A stretch of 64,000 nucleotides of DNA from Siphonodentalium dalli. Taxonomy: Eukaryota > Mollusca > Scaphopoda > Gadilida > Siphonodentaliidae. A model generated the notes under the pieces. That model had not been told where the DNA came from, made no database searches, and worked only from the letters and a program-made list of their open reading frames with translations. Below, in pieces: positions 1-11,516 of this stretch. Position 1 is the first letter of the stretch, and every line of letters starts with the position of its first letter. Where the stretch lies: assembly GCA_032622095.1 (NCBI GenBank), contig CP136066.1, forward strand, positions 149,325,559-149,389,558, in the 5' to 3' direction. Both the position numbers and the translations under genes were made by a program.

Positions 1-370
1 TAATTTCGCTATACGAGATGTCTGCGTGCGACATTTTTAATCAAATGTAATTAATTTCCAAAAAATTGGATCCAGAATATACTTAAATTGCTCTCGCTTC
101 TTGTTCCTTCGGCTGAAGGGGTCAAGATTCACCTGCCATGGTGATTGACAACCGAAAAAATTGTCTACGCGTCTACGGCTTAGGCTACTGGGCGCCGCCA
201 TTTGGGAACAATGACGTCACGAATCACGGCACGCGACCCCCACGTGACGCCAAAAATAGGTTACATTTTCATGAACCCTTCACTGAGTGATCGGACTATA
301 TATTGAATACATGATACTATGCATAAAACATTTAATTATAAAAGATTCATTCGCTGATAACAAGTGCATG
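1..370. other. No gene seen
   Basis: AT-rich sequence with a more GC-rich patch around 170-250. I see no open frame with protein-like composition and no recognisable repeat. Confidence 0.5.
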
Positions 371-374
371 AAGT

Positions 375-440
375 GGGAAACGGATATATCCGTTTCCCGT
401 CCTGTAGGTAATGTTTTGGGAAACGGATATATCCGTTTCA
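375..440. repeat. Two copies of a 20-24 bp palindrome
   Basis: A perfect 24 bp palindrome occupies 375-398. It is centred on CGGATATATCCG and flanked by GGGAAA/TTTCCC. A second copy starts at 418, 43 bp downstream, with one terminal mismatch, and both copies are followed by the same CGTCCT-type extension. The arrangement is a short direct repeat whose unit is itself palindromic. This could be a paired dimeric protein-binding site or a duplicated repeat end; the sequence does not decide. Confidence 0.75.
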
Positions 441-559
441 CGTCCTAAACGAGTTAAAATACTAATATGTTTCACATGTCAGTAAACATTTAGTTAAAAT
501 AATAAAATAACAGTTCCCATTGCAGATGTACAACCATAACCCTAATCTTAAACCTATTG

Positions 560-1255
560 GCCGAAAAATGTAGGAATAAAAGCTTGGACAAAATTATGCA
601 TGTTGCGAAAAAAATTCTAAGTCGAAAAAGGGGAATAACTCCACACAAAAAATGTCGGACAGACGTCATAATCGCAGGTTCACAGGTTCGCATGGTACCA
701 AATATCAGTGCCAAGATTTAAAAACATTGAATGAAAAATGTAGGAATAAAAGCTCGGACAAAATTATGCATGTTGCAAAAACATTTCTAAGTCGAAAAAG
801 GGGGATAACTCCACCAAAACATGTCGGACAGGTGCACAAGTTCCCATGGTACTAAATATCTGTGCCACCGTACTGCCACGTTTTTAAAAAAATTACCTAA
901 AAATGTAGGAATAAAAGCTCGGACAAAATTATACATATTGCGAAAAAGGGGGATAACTCCACCAAAAAATGTCGGACAGGTGCACAAGTTCCCATGGTAC
1001 TAAAGCTCGGACAAAATTATACATATTGCGAAAGTCGAAAAAGGTCCGACAGACGTCATAATCGCAGGTGCACAGGTTCCCATGGTGGTTGATGTCTGTT
1101 TCCAAGTTTCAAGGACATTGATAAAAAACGACTGAGAAAAACTCCGGACAAGTTTGTGTCCACGGCTGGACGGACGTCCAGACCGACGACGGACGGACGG
1201 ACGGACAAGCTGACTCCTGTATACCCCCTAACTTCGTTGCGGGGGTATAATAAGT
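560..1255 (+). repeat. Tandem-repeat element ending in ACGG microsatellite and hairpin
   Basis: About 3.5 degenerate units begin at 569, 739, 903 and roughly 1005. Each carries the words TAGGAATAAAAGCTCGGAC, GTCGAAAAAGG and CCCATGGT. The array is followed by a short (ACGG)n run near 1188-1206. After that comes a hairpin in which ATACCCCC and GGGGGTAT flank about 12 bases (near 1219-1248). Tandem core, then microsatellite, then terminal hairpin resembles non-autonomous rolling-circle-type elements of invertebrates, but no CTRR terminus follows the hairpin, so the class is uncertain. Short open frames inside it are repeat translations. Confidence 0.6.
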
Positions 1256-1400
1256 TAACAAATGCCCCATATCTCTCTCTCCCCTCACTGTCTCCATCCC
1301 TCCCTCTCTGTAATTACATATTTTATCTGATATAACACATAGGGGAGAATGGTTTACAAAACTATTTGTATAGAGTATTGACAGGTCAGGCACATCCTGA

Positions 1401-1438
1401 ATTCCACTATTATAGTGGTATTCCACTATTATAGTGGT
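1401..1438. repeat. 19 bp tandem duplication with imperfect palindrome
   Basis: Two exact 19 bp units lie side by side, each holding CCACTAT and its complement ATAGTGG around one central base. Confidence 0.7.
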
Positions 1439-1440
1439 AT

Positions 1441-2530
1441 ATGACTGTACAATTAAGTTTCCTTAATTTGCGTCGGGAATTGAAGACGGATCAATTGATC
1501 CCAGATTGGATTGGGTTTTTTATATTTGGTTCAAATATGGGCAGAAATAGGAGATTTACCCATATATATGTGGACTGTTAACCTCGTGGGTTGATTTATG
1601 AGCTGGGTTTAGAACCACATAATTGGTGGGAGGGGTTCTGGGTTTGACCCCCTTAACTTTGGTATTCAATGGAAAATCTGCTGTAACTAGACCAACAAAT
1701 GGCCACATTTAGAATATTTCTAACTTTATGAACTTGAAGTACCAGTTGTAAAATTATTCAATCATGTGAGATTGAAGCCACAGGAACATCCATGTTGGTC
1801 AGTTAATAGGGTTTATCGTCGTTTCAGCTGCTATGCCATATCACAACATAAGTTTTACTGTTTGAATGACCACACTAAAAGTTAATTGCCCAACCCCACC
1901 AAAACGGGCACCCATGTTCGTCAGCTTTGATTCGCCAATGAAGCTAGCTTAAAGGGTATGTCGCGACTATTTCGGTTATATGCGCGCATTTATGTAATTC
2001 AACTCCAAATAGTGACCTACTTCAGAATAAATGTCGCTTCTGCAAAACGCCGGCTTCGTTTTGATACAGCGCGTCATCAAAGACGACGTCACGGAAAAAT
2101 ATTTTTGAATCGGCGAAATCATGAAAAGCGACGTTCCGTTCTTGTGACGTCACAAGTTGAAGACTGTAAATTGTTTGTGTAACGTTGATTAAAATTGGCG
2201 GACGCAGCATGCATTTCGATGTTAAGCTGTTCTATTTTTGTTGTTGTCTGCGACATTGTGATTTCGGATTTGCGATAGACTTTCTACCGTACATAGACAT
2301 CGGATTTTGATCTGTCATTACGCCACCGTAGTGTGGTGTTTCTAGCTTTTGGTTTTTTTGATATCGCATGGTCGATCGATAATTCACTGGGTGATTGTAC
2401 AGGGCGAATGCATTGTGGGGCTTTTATTTATTTATAGAGTTGGAAATTCCGTTTATTTAAAAGTCGGAACTACGCGACCAGTAGGCCAAGTCCAGTAAAA
2501 CGGTTCGTTATAGGTGCTGGTTGTTATTGT
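1441..2530. other. No gene seen
   Basis: Unannotated AT-rich sequence. The 1958-2182 stretch is locally richer in CpG and has open frames on both strands, but neither looks like a known protein and no splice context is convincing. Confidence 0.4.
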
Positions 2531-2534
2531 TATT

Positions 2535-3846
2535 TTAACGGAATTCTGAGTTGGTCATTCGCGAAACCAATATATTTTATATTCTATAATTAAAACCGTG
2601 GGTATATAATATATGATCCTCTTTATGGATATTGTAGGAAGGTAAATTTAGCTAAAGCGGTGGGATATCTTGCAAGACAACACATTTCGGTTTGCGCTAT
2701 AACTGCTCAATGTTTTAAGGTGTTACACAGCGTCTGATAAAAAGAGTTCTATCTGGAATATTGACACAATTTTTTCAGAGAACATGCATAGAGTAAACAT
2801 AGTCCTATCGGACTATCGTAAAGTAGTTCCGTTTAATTCGGGATTAATTAACCCTCAGACTGCCGAAACTGCCGACAATAAATTCGCTTGTTTGTGTCCC
2901 CCGAAAATCAAACTTGCCTGTTTAGAGGTCCCATTTTCGTGGCTAATGGTGATAGAATCACAATTTTTCAGTCAAGTTCATGGATAAATTACATTACACT
3001 TAATCGGCTTATGTCCGCGGCCATAAACCTGCGTTTTGATAACAATTTATTTGAGACAAACTGTTGCGCGGGTATCAGTCGGCGCTTATCGGTTGAAGTT
3101 ATTATGATCGTGCAGCCTGCACGTGCAACAAGTGTTCAAATACAACAGAAAAAAAATACTATGTCAAATAAATAACGTGATCAATGGACAGACACGTTTC
3201 ATTTCCGTGGGACACGAAAAAGCGAATTTAATGTCGTCAGTTTCGGCAGTCTGAGGGTTTTAATTAATCTCCTTTACGATATCCCGATAGGACTATGTTT
3301 ACTCTTTGTTCTCTGAAAAAAAAATGGTGTGAATATTCCCGATAGAACTATTTTTATCAGACGTTTTGTAACACATTAAAACATTGAGCAGTTAGCGCAA
3401 TTTTCTGAAATTTCGGACTATTTCGTCTATAAAAATACGATGAGCAACTGAAAATGTTTTTCAACATTCTGGAAGGGGTATATGTCCATGGTATATATGT
3501 TTAAAATTTCACGCATAAACTATGACAGATAACAAAGTTATAATTAGTTTTATAGGCCCACCATAAATCCCCTATAATAAACGCATGCCTCCGTAAGCAC
3601 ATGGCTTTGCTGTGGATACTTTCGTTCCCAGCATGCATCATTCTCGCTATCTGTAAAATGTCTATGAACAATGGCTGCATGTGCCATGCACTCTTAGCTT
3701 TGATCCGCATTTAGAAGCATTCTGGTGTGGCGAATGAGAAACCTGCAGTAATTTATAAGCCGTAGTTCATTGTAATAATTTGAAGAATTACTTGTCTTAA
3801 CGGAATTCTGAGGCGGTCCATTCATGTAACCAATATATTTTATATT
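2535..3846. repeat. Outer direct repeats flanking a foldback element
   Basis: About 50 bp starting TTAACGGAATTCTGAG at 2535 recurs in the same orientation at 3797, each followed by AACCAATATATTTTATATT. The two copies bracket the inverted-repeat element at 2684-3418. They may be a subterminal repeat of a larger element or an old local duplication. Confidence 0.6.
2684..3418. mobile_element. Foldback (long terminal inverted repeat) element, about 735 bp
   Basis: The left arm (about 2684-2887) is the reverse complement of the right arm (about 3221-3418) over some 200 bp with scattered mismatches. Shared words include ACTGCTCAATGTTTTAA, GTAAACATAGTCCTATCGG and CCTCAGACTGCCGAAACTG. The roughly 330 bp centre has no convincing coding sequence, and small open frames at 2784-3175 read across arm and centre. 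This is MITE or foldback architecture. I could not identify a superfamily or a clear target-site duplication. Confidence 0.75.
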
Positions 3847-3850
3847 ATGA

Positions 3851-6470
3851 TTTATATTTATGACTAATAATACGATCTTGGTGGCGTTACCATTTCTGAC
3901 TATGGTTTTCTTGTAATTGTTGTGAATGTGAATAACCGATGTACATAGAACTGATCAACTTACTATATAACTCGTCTTACTTTACCAAAATACGCATGTA
4001 GCTTTGGTGGTAGTGGTAAGATGTTCTCGTTTTAACATGTACAAGACCTACCGGAAGTTATAAACCATTCAAAAAGGGGGTCACCAAATGTGGGTACCCC
4101 TACTCCGGCGTTTCGCATGTGAGATTAAACAGTCATAATGATGTCGGTCCAATTGGGATGTTCACTTCTATGATTGGTCTAAAATAATAAATGTGCGATT
4201 CAACTTCAGTCATGGAAAAATCATATAACCTGATAACGACCGTCTGTCGCATTATGCCCCGCGTCGCAGTATGCCACACATTACCCTACGGTACTTTTTC
4301 GTGATTTAGTCCACATTTGTTGTTGGCCATTATAAATAATAGCCCTATATAGTAACTATAAGTATACAATTTCTGAACATTATTTTTACTGTTTGTAGGG
4401 CTTTCTGAACAATCACCCTCCCTCTGTTGTTGAACTAATTTCTCATAGGACTGCCTGCCTACTCGAACATCAAGTTGGCGTCCCTAGATTTGGCGTTTTT
4501 CAGTGATTGGGGTTGGGGGTTGGGGGTTTCACAATTTTTTTTTCATTCCGTATCATTTTCGCTTCAGACAATACATTTTCATATTTTATTTTTTTCATAT
4601 CTGCTAATTTTTTATTTGTTTTCAATGAGTATTTTTATATGCCTATCGCGGAAAACATCATCCATTTTTATTTTGAGCCATGTGATTTTAAAAGCACCAG
4701 CTACCGATCGAAATACCTAGATTTGAAAAGTCCGCGCATGGACTTTACAAGGTCGGCTGGCGAGTATCACGAAGCAATCAATATTATTTCCACCCAGCAT
4801 TGCCGCAGCATTATTGATGCATATTCGGCCAACCCAAAGCGATTCATTTTTATTTAAATATGTATAAAGAACAAAATACGCTTCATACTAGTTAGCACCC
4901 CTATAGATGTGGCCCCAATGTATGGAACACGTGTATTTGTTAGACCTGTTCGAGTTCGCAACATTAACCATGCTATATCATATGAATATAGGCCTATAGG
5001 CCTACCCCTCGTTTGTTAAAAATTGGAATCGACCTCTCAAGTAAATAGCCAACCATTCGCCCAAAAGTTCGGACGCGTCCATGTATGTTTACCAGTCCAG
5101 ATGGCAGCGGGGTCATATAATGTAGGTACATTGCATGCACTCTGGTGGCTGATTGTACTTTCATTTTCGAGTATATTTAATCATTGTTAGATGTGGGAAG
5201 CCCGGCGCTATTAATTCGTCGGCGACTTTTGTTTAAAATGTACACATTTTGCTTCGTGTGACTTTTTGCCAGTGACTTACGATTTTTTAGCCGGGAAATA
5301 AACGGACATGGCTCATTCGAACCTCCAAATTTCTTTCTACGTAATTTGGAGCGACTGATACAATAGATCGACAAATAAACGAACTTTTTATATACCGGTT
5401 TCATATGGTCTGAAAAACACTTGCCAAGTCCCAGCCATTTTCAACTTTTCGCCAGAAGTCAGATAAACGCTCTTTATTGTTACCATATCTGGAATGGATT
5501 GGTTATTTTTGCCAAAAATCTCTAATTATTCCGGATAGTAGCATTCTACTTTCCATTTTGTTGCTTCTGCATTTTAGTGTGACCGCGATTGGTCGTGAAT
5601 TTTCCTTTTCCTGGTTAGTAAATTTGACCGAGTCATTTGCTAACTTCTGATTTGCTAAGACGAGTGCATCCATGAATATTAGCCAATCAGGTGTTATCGT
5701 GCTATTTTTGTAACGCGGGAAACCGATTTCATTCATTAGTTCGAAAACATTGCTTAGATACGCACAGAAATTTAATTATTCCCTCCCTCCCGCCCTAAAA
5801 CTAAATTTATCCCGTTATATAGATAATTATAATTACACATATGTTTTTCATATCAACATAGGTCTATCTTGAATTTGGGGAATTTGACAAATTTGTTCTG
5901 GCGTGTCACAGTGAAATGGAAAAAATGTATATGTATACGGTACTTGTATGTTACTGAAAATTGTGTCCGTCCATATATGTTTTGTAATTGTGTAATGGTC
6001 TTTGTATTTGTTTGCATGACCTGTTATGTATTGTGAATATGTGTGTTTGAGAGCGAATGTGAGTATGCTAGCAGGGTGAACGGGGTGAGTGGGGTTGGGA
6101 TCAATGCGTCTTTTTGGGTTACAGAATGATATTTATCGACCTATTTCGTTCGATGCCGGGAAAATTTCAAAAGCGTATAATATTATTTGCATTTTGGAGC
6201 GCAAACCGCCATGTGGCTTTAACTTAATTATTGACCCCAGAACTTGATATACATGTAAATTAAGTGCTGTCCCTTTTGATTTGAAATATTTATTTACCTG
6301 AGGACATTATAAACATTTCAGAAAAATGAATTCAAAAAATGAGAATACCATCATTTTAACATATACCCACCACTACTACTGCCCCATCAACCCCGAATCC
6401 CAAACACCAGTTACTACATGTAGTAACTTGATTTTCAGAGAGAGAGAGGGAGGGGTGAAATCCTGCATAC
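3851..6470. other. No gene seen; one dispersed-repeat fragment
   Basis: The region is AT-rich with T-rich low complexity around 4530-4640. Near 5466-5495 there is a short match (AAACGCTCTTTATT then TTACCATATC) to the interior of the TTAA-flanked elements at 24.9 and 44.0 kb. Open frames at 4507-4857 and 5177-5736 show no domain. Confidence 0.4.
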
Positions 6471-6471
6471 C

Positions 6472-6556
6472 AGTTAAGAAAATATTGACTACATGGCATG
6501 GCAATTAATATAGTTGCAGTTAAGAAAATATTGACTACATGGCATGGCAATTGATA
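6472..6556. repeat. 46 bp tandem duplication
   Basis: AGTTAAGAAAATATTGACTA and the following ACATGGCATGGCAATT start at 6472 and again at 6518, nearly unchanged, indicating a fairly recent local duplication. Confidence 0.75.
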
Positions 6557-6559
6557 TTT

Positions 6560-7850
6560 ATACCTAACTTCAATAACCAAGAGCAATAAGGGTAAATTAC
6601 ATCGACAACATTATATTTGTAATTTGAGCCAAACACAATCTAAAGTTTGGAGAATTTTGTGGGGTATAAAGCTGCTTACAATTAATGCAGGCTATTTGCA
6701 GAATCCTGGATATCAGTTTAATAAATGGAGCGGGTATAGTGCGATAATTAGTCCGAGGCAACCTTGGTCGCAATCCTTGGATCCTCTTCAGAGACGACCC
6801 CACCCCCCAACCTGTCGAATCTGCGGCCCATTCTATGATATACCGGTACCCCTTCACACACACCCTGCTAAGAAGATGCATAGGGTATGATATTAGAGGG
6901 TGTGGTCAGAAATAGGGGTATGGCCGGGTCACTGTTGAAGATCCAACTCATGTAGTCATGTGCTTGAAGTTGTACAATTGGGTGGTTGAAGAACACTATA
7001 TATTGTATTTCATTTCATTTTTAATATAATTTTGTGGCATCACCTGGATTTAAATTCAAATAGCCATCAAGTGAAAACTCACTCACGATGCTTTTGGTAG
7101 TAACTGAACACACCAAAAGCAAACTTCCAGTACTGTGAATAGGCCTGTACAGTCGTTCGAAGTTTTATTTTTTTTTATTTCGGAAGAAACAACAGGCCTT
7201 CCAAACAGTGACTGAGATCTTAATAAATAGACATTTGAATACATCTATTCTCTATATTACGGTAAGTGGGCTAATTAATTCAAAAATATATATTATCTCT
7301 CCCTCAATTTAAATCACCGTTTAGAAGGCCTGTACATAGTCAGTGTGAAAGAAACTAACACGTTTTACCCACATTGATGTCAGTATTTCGTCATTTGGTT
7401 GCGATCTGACGAATGCAATAGCTGCGACTCACAAGAAAAGCACTGCGTATATAAAACTTTAATCATAGTCTGGCCCCAAATTACATGCAAAGTACTCGAA
7501 AACGTGAGTGTTTCATCGAAACATATCTTCAAAACTTGCGTTGTTTACTACACTCGCGAACTGGTGGAAATACGTCTTCAACTTGTGACGTCATTTCCGA
7601 AGTTTTCCGAAAGAGGCCGACTATTAGAGGAGGGCTTACGCTCTGATTGACGTCGGGAGAAACATTAGCTACCGCTTCGTCTGCGGTGTTATTTCATCGA
7701 ACACTTTAGACCACATAGACCAGATTAAGCGTGGTTAATTAACATATATCGGGTGTTATTAATTATTACTACCTGCACTTTAATATATATAGTTTTGTTC
7801 ATATGCCAAACAAAATCAGCGCGTAAATAATATATTGTCGTCAATACGTA
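6560..7850. other. No gene seen
   Basis: No recognisable gene or element. The opposed open frames at 6597-6890 overlap completely and neither shows a domain. Confidence 0.4.
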
Positions 7851-8229
7851 CGGCGGTGTACGTAAACAAGATCATGCTCGTGTTATAGAAGTTGTGCTTC
7901 TGTTTACATAACACAGTGCGATTCTATTGGTTAATTACACACACATGAAATATACGCTCTTTATTATTTCCATATCAGGAAAACAGTAACAAGTAACGCT
8001 CGTTATGTTTACCATATCCGGATCTAAACAAAAGCCAGGTAACGTAACTTTTTTAAATTTTGTTTACATAACAAATGAAGAGAAATTGACAATAACAAAC
8101 TGTTATGCCATATTTCTGATTGGTATAAGAACAAAATATGTCTATATTTACTGTTCTGTCGGTTTATGGCAGTTTTTGACGGAGTTGAATATTTTAACAG
8201 CATACCCACCATCAACACCGCCCGTATCG
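7850..8229 (+). mobile_element. Diverged copy of the 24.9/44.0 kb TTAA element, left end unclear
   Basis: The sequence aligns with the elements at 24933-25427 and 44005-44498. It shares the words GTTACAGAAG-like, GGCTAATCACACAC-like and ACGCTCTTTATT. It also shares TTTACATAACAA and the closing stretch resembling CCACCGCCAAGGCCAACCGT, ending in TTAA at 8230-8233. The left terminus is too diverged to place. Confidence 0.6.
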
Positions 8230-8233
8230 TTAA

Positions 8234-8754
8234 AGAGCTATAATTTATTGCTTGGGATTTGCATATGCTTGAGTATTATCTAGCTGTATATAAGCAAATC
8301 AGGTATGAGGATGGGGAACAGTTTGGGGTGAGAATTTGTACCATCTGGGGGATGAGGATTTATTATTAGCATGACTTTCTTGTATGCTGATTTGAGCACT
8401 TTCGCTGGGCAGATACGCGATACTGCAGTGGTTAAATTTATCAGATATGAAGGTCAGTTCCACTCATGTAGGGGTTGATAATTCACCACTCTGTTTGGTA
8501 TGTAGATCGATACAAATGTATGGCCCGATTTGCTGTAACTATATAAATTATTGGAAGTTCTCAAATAACGCACGGTTATGTAAACATAACGATTACAGTG
8601 ATTGGTAAAGAAACATTTATTATTATAATAGAATACTTACCAATAATTTGACCATTTCTAAAACACATGGTATCTTATTCAAGCCTGAAGAGGGTTAACT
8701 TAGTGGTGATACACTGCACAGCGGGCTAGCGTCACATCATTCGGCTTAGCCACC
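8234..8754. other. No gene seen
   Basis: AT-rich sequence without a recognised feature. Confidence 0.4.
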
Positions 8755-9010
8755 ATCTTGTGGGAAGTATCTATAGTTTCAAATTCATATTGTTTTCAGT
8801 TACTTTTCCCTTTCTGTTCAGTTACTATATCTCCGAATTTGCAGAAGCTAAAGTGCACAATCGAGGTGACCAATGGGTGAACATAACCGATTTCAACTGT
8901 GGAACTTCAATCTGATCCTCGGTCTCTCGAGGAAGTTGAGGCATAAGCAGAATGAAGTCCCCATATGGTGAATTTGGGGATGCTAGCCCACTATGCGGGA
9001 TCGCGTCACT
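8755..9010 (+). repeat. Dispersed repeat, copy 1
   Basis: This stretch is the reverse complement of 33270-33500. Shared words include GGAAGTATCTATAGT, GAGGTGACCAATGGGTGAAC (TGACTAATGGGTGAAC at 33.37 kb) and GCAGAATGAAGTCC/GGACCTCATTCTGC. A short piece of the same family is seen near 13478-13500. There is no coding content. Confidence 0.6.
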
Positions 9011-10527
9011 AAATTAATCATCTAGTGCAGAGGCCAAAACTACAAAAAACCTCTAGAAGTCACACTTTCGTCGACATATGAATGTATATAACTAAAACAT
9101 TTTCTATTGTATCAAGGGACACACAAGGGTCACTCCGTGCCCGGTAGTCAAACCGTACTTTGTGCGGGGCCGTAAAAGTTGGATAACTATGTCGCCCAAT
9201 AGAAAAAATATATAAATTAGATAATTGGTCTCTATCGATTGACAACACTTTTTTAAAGATAGAATGTTTAGCTTATTCCATTTAAATATATATATAAGTA
9301 AAGATGTAACATATATTGAGCTGAAAAGGATATATGTTTAGACATTAATGTCATGTTCAGACATTTTTATAGGAAAAATTGTCAATTTTTTAGTAATTTT
9401 CTACTGAATGTTCCTTTAACATTATGTATTTTTTTTTATCTGCATGGCATATTGATTTCCGTATTCCATCAAGAAACCAACATGTATTCCACAAACACAC
9501 TTTTAGCATCTAGCTTGTCAGATATTCATACTTCTGAATTAGGCATACATAGTTCAAGCACATATCTACATTTTGAAAGTACATATTTTGAACTGAGAAG
9601 AATTGTCAAAGATTTTCAAAGATTATGAAGGTGAGTAATATTGATAGCTTGATGAAATGTTATTACTTATCTTAGTAAACACACTTGACCCACTTGTTTG
9701 CAAGTTCATTCAAAAATGTTTTTAATGTGGCTTTAGAAGAACCAAGCCTATATGTCTGAGTGAACATGTAATGTACCTTATTTACACAACATATAGGACT
9801 GATATATTCATTTTCATTTTTGCATATGTGATGCCAGGGATTCTGAAAAATGCCGAGTAACATACCCCAAAGTCACCAAGAATGTCTATCTAAATGACCT
9901 TGACCTTTGAAAAACTATTGTAAGCTAGATGGTAATGAGATTGTGTTCCTCATAACTCCAAAGACAGCACCCATTTGCAGTTCAGTACCTCCAAATTATG
10001 CTATGCTCTACATATTGAGAGGTACAAAAGGCTGTTATTTATGAAAGAACAGAAGAGTACTCTACAACTACAACACAGTTCCCAATCACATACACAGCAA
10101 TGAAATGTCATCTAGTATTTCCAGATCTGTCCATTATATAGACTCGCTAAAATTGGAGGTCAATAATACTCATATCATGAGGTTGCTCGAGCACGGGCGT
10201 AAAGAAGAAGTGTAAGTGTAAGTGTTCCTAATGATTGTCACATTTTTGGATGTATTGTATATTAAATTTTAAACAAATGTATTTTAATGCACTCTATTAT
10301 ATCTTATAAATGCAATGATCAACCCAATCTGGGCATATAGTGAGTATTATTTAACTTTCCAATGTCTAATACACATATCATTAGAGTATATTTTATTCAT
10401 GGGGTATACTTTTAGTTCTAATTTTTTACCCATACCAGTAGTATCCCTTCTGGTCTTCAGAATGACTATTACTGTTAATACACAAACTGTAGATTCATCT
10501 TATTAACATTATGGTGAAATCCTAGAC
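9011..10527. other. No gene seen
   Basis: AT-rich, with several short open frames on both strands. None is protein-like by inspection. Confidence 0.4.
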
Positions 10528-10531
10528 TTAA

Positions 10532-10878
10532 CTCTTTCACTGCTGCACCAATGTGCATGCCCAGGTAGTCCTAACAAGAGTTCCGGTGGACAATTGGGAT
10601 TTTTCATTGAACTATGAATACAACCGTAGAGCTATGAGTCGAGGTTCGTTCGTATGGAGTCATAATAATATTAAACATATCTGACTGTAACTCAATTATT
10701 TTTGGTTGACGCATAAAATAAATTAGGTCTGAATAAATCTGCCAAGTTTTATGATCTGTCAATAGTTGTGACTAAAACAAGAAGGTCTCAAACATTGGGC
10801 CTATCTCCTTGGTCCTGGAACAATATCATGGGTCATTCTAGCTAGGGTCTAGGAGATAGGCATGTGGCACCGAAAGAG
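10532..10878. mobile_element. TTAA-flanked MITE-like element (347 bp)
   Basis: TTAA occurs at 10528-10531 and 10879-10882. The left end reads CTCTTTCACTGC and the right end, reversed, reads CTCTTTCGGTGCC, giving a short imperfect terminal inverted repeat. A TTAA target duplication is the signature of piggyBac-type transposons, whose ends often begin with a C-rich triplet. The 25952-26158 palindrome has nearly the same termini. No transposase is encoded. Confidence 0.6.
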
Positions 10879-10882
10879 TTAA

Positions 10883-11516
10883 TTTTTTTAACATATATAG
10901 CTCTTAGTATCCAAAATGACAATCTATGATTTAATTACATTCGTGTTTCTCTCAAGGTGTCACACAATAAAGAACCTCACAGTTCTATCAGAATGAAAGT
11001 AAGCGTTAGAGAATATAATATCGACATCAACTGATGCATACCGTAATAAAGTCAGGTTATTTTTCCCTTGTGTATATATTCCTGAGTTAATAGCGTAATT
11101 TACATGCACAGTCAAATAACAAGTTTGTTTTGTATAAATGAAAATATTAATGTATCTGATGCATAGTAGCACAGATAATAAAAATGCCATTTTTCTAGAC
11201 AGAGCCCAGTGACAGTGCCATCGGTGTGGGATGAGATGCTGTTGGACAGGCCCTATAAAATATTATATTTAAGTGTGCATACCACTTAACCCCACATAAT
11301 ATATGGGCCATCTTAAAGCCCTTCATTGAATTCCATGGTGCTGCCACTGATATGACTACAAATGATTTATTTTCATATTGCATGACACGATAAACGATGG
11401 ATGCTATGAAGCCAGTAATAGTAGTGCTGCAACTAAGAAGACCAGAGTGACACAAATGGGTGTCTATTATGTCAGTGAAAGACAAACATTCCAACATCAA
11501 GCACTGGAATTGTAGG
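10883..11516. other. No gene assigned; possibly upstream part of the relic at 11.5 kb
   Basis: No clear domain on either strand. The minus-strand open frame 11195-11500 lies opposite a region that could be decayed N-terminal sequence of the adjacent plus-strand pseudogene, but I cannot align it. Confidence 0.3.
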
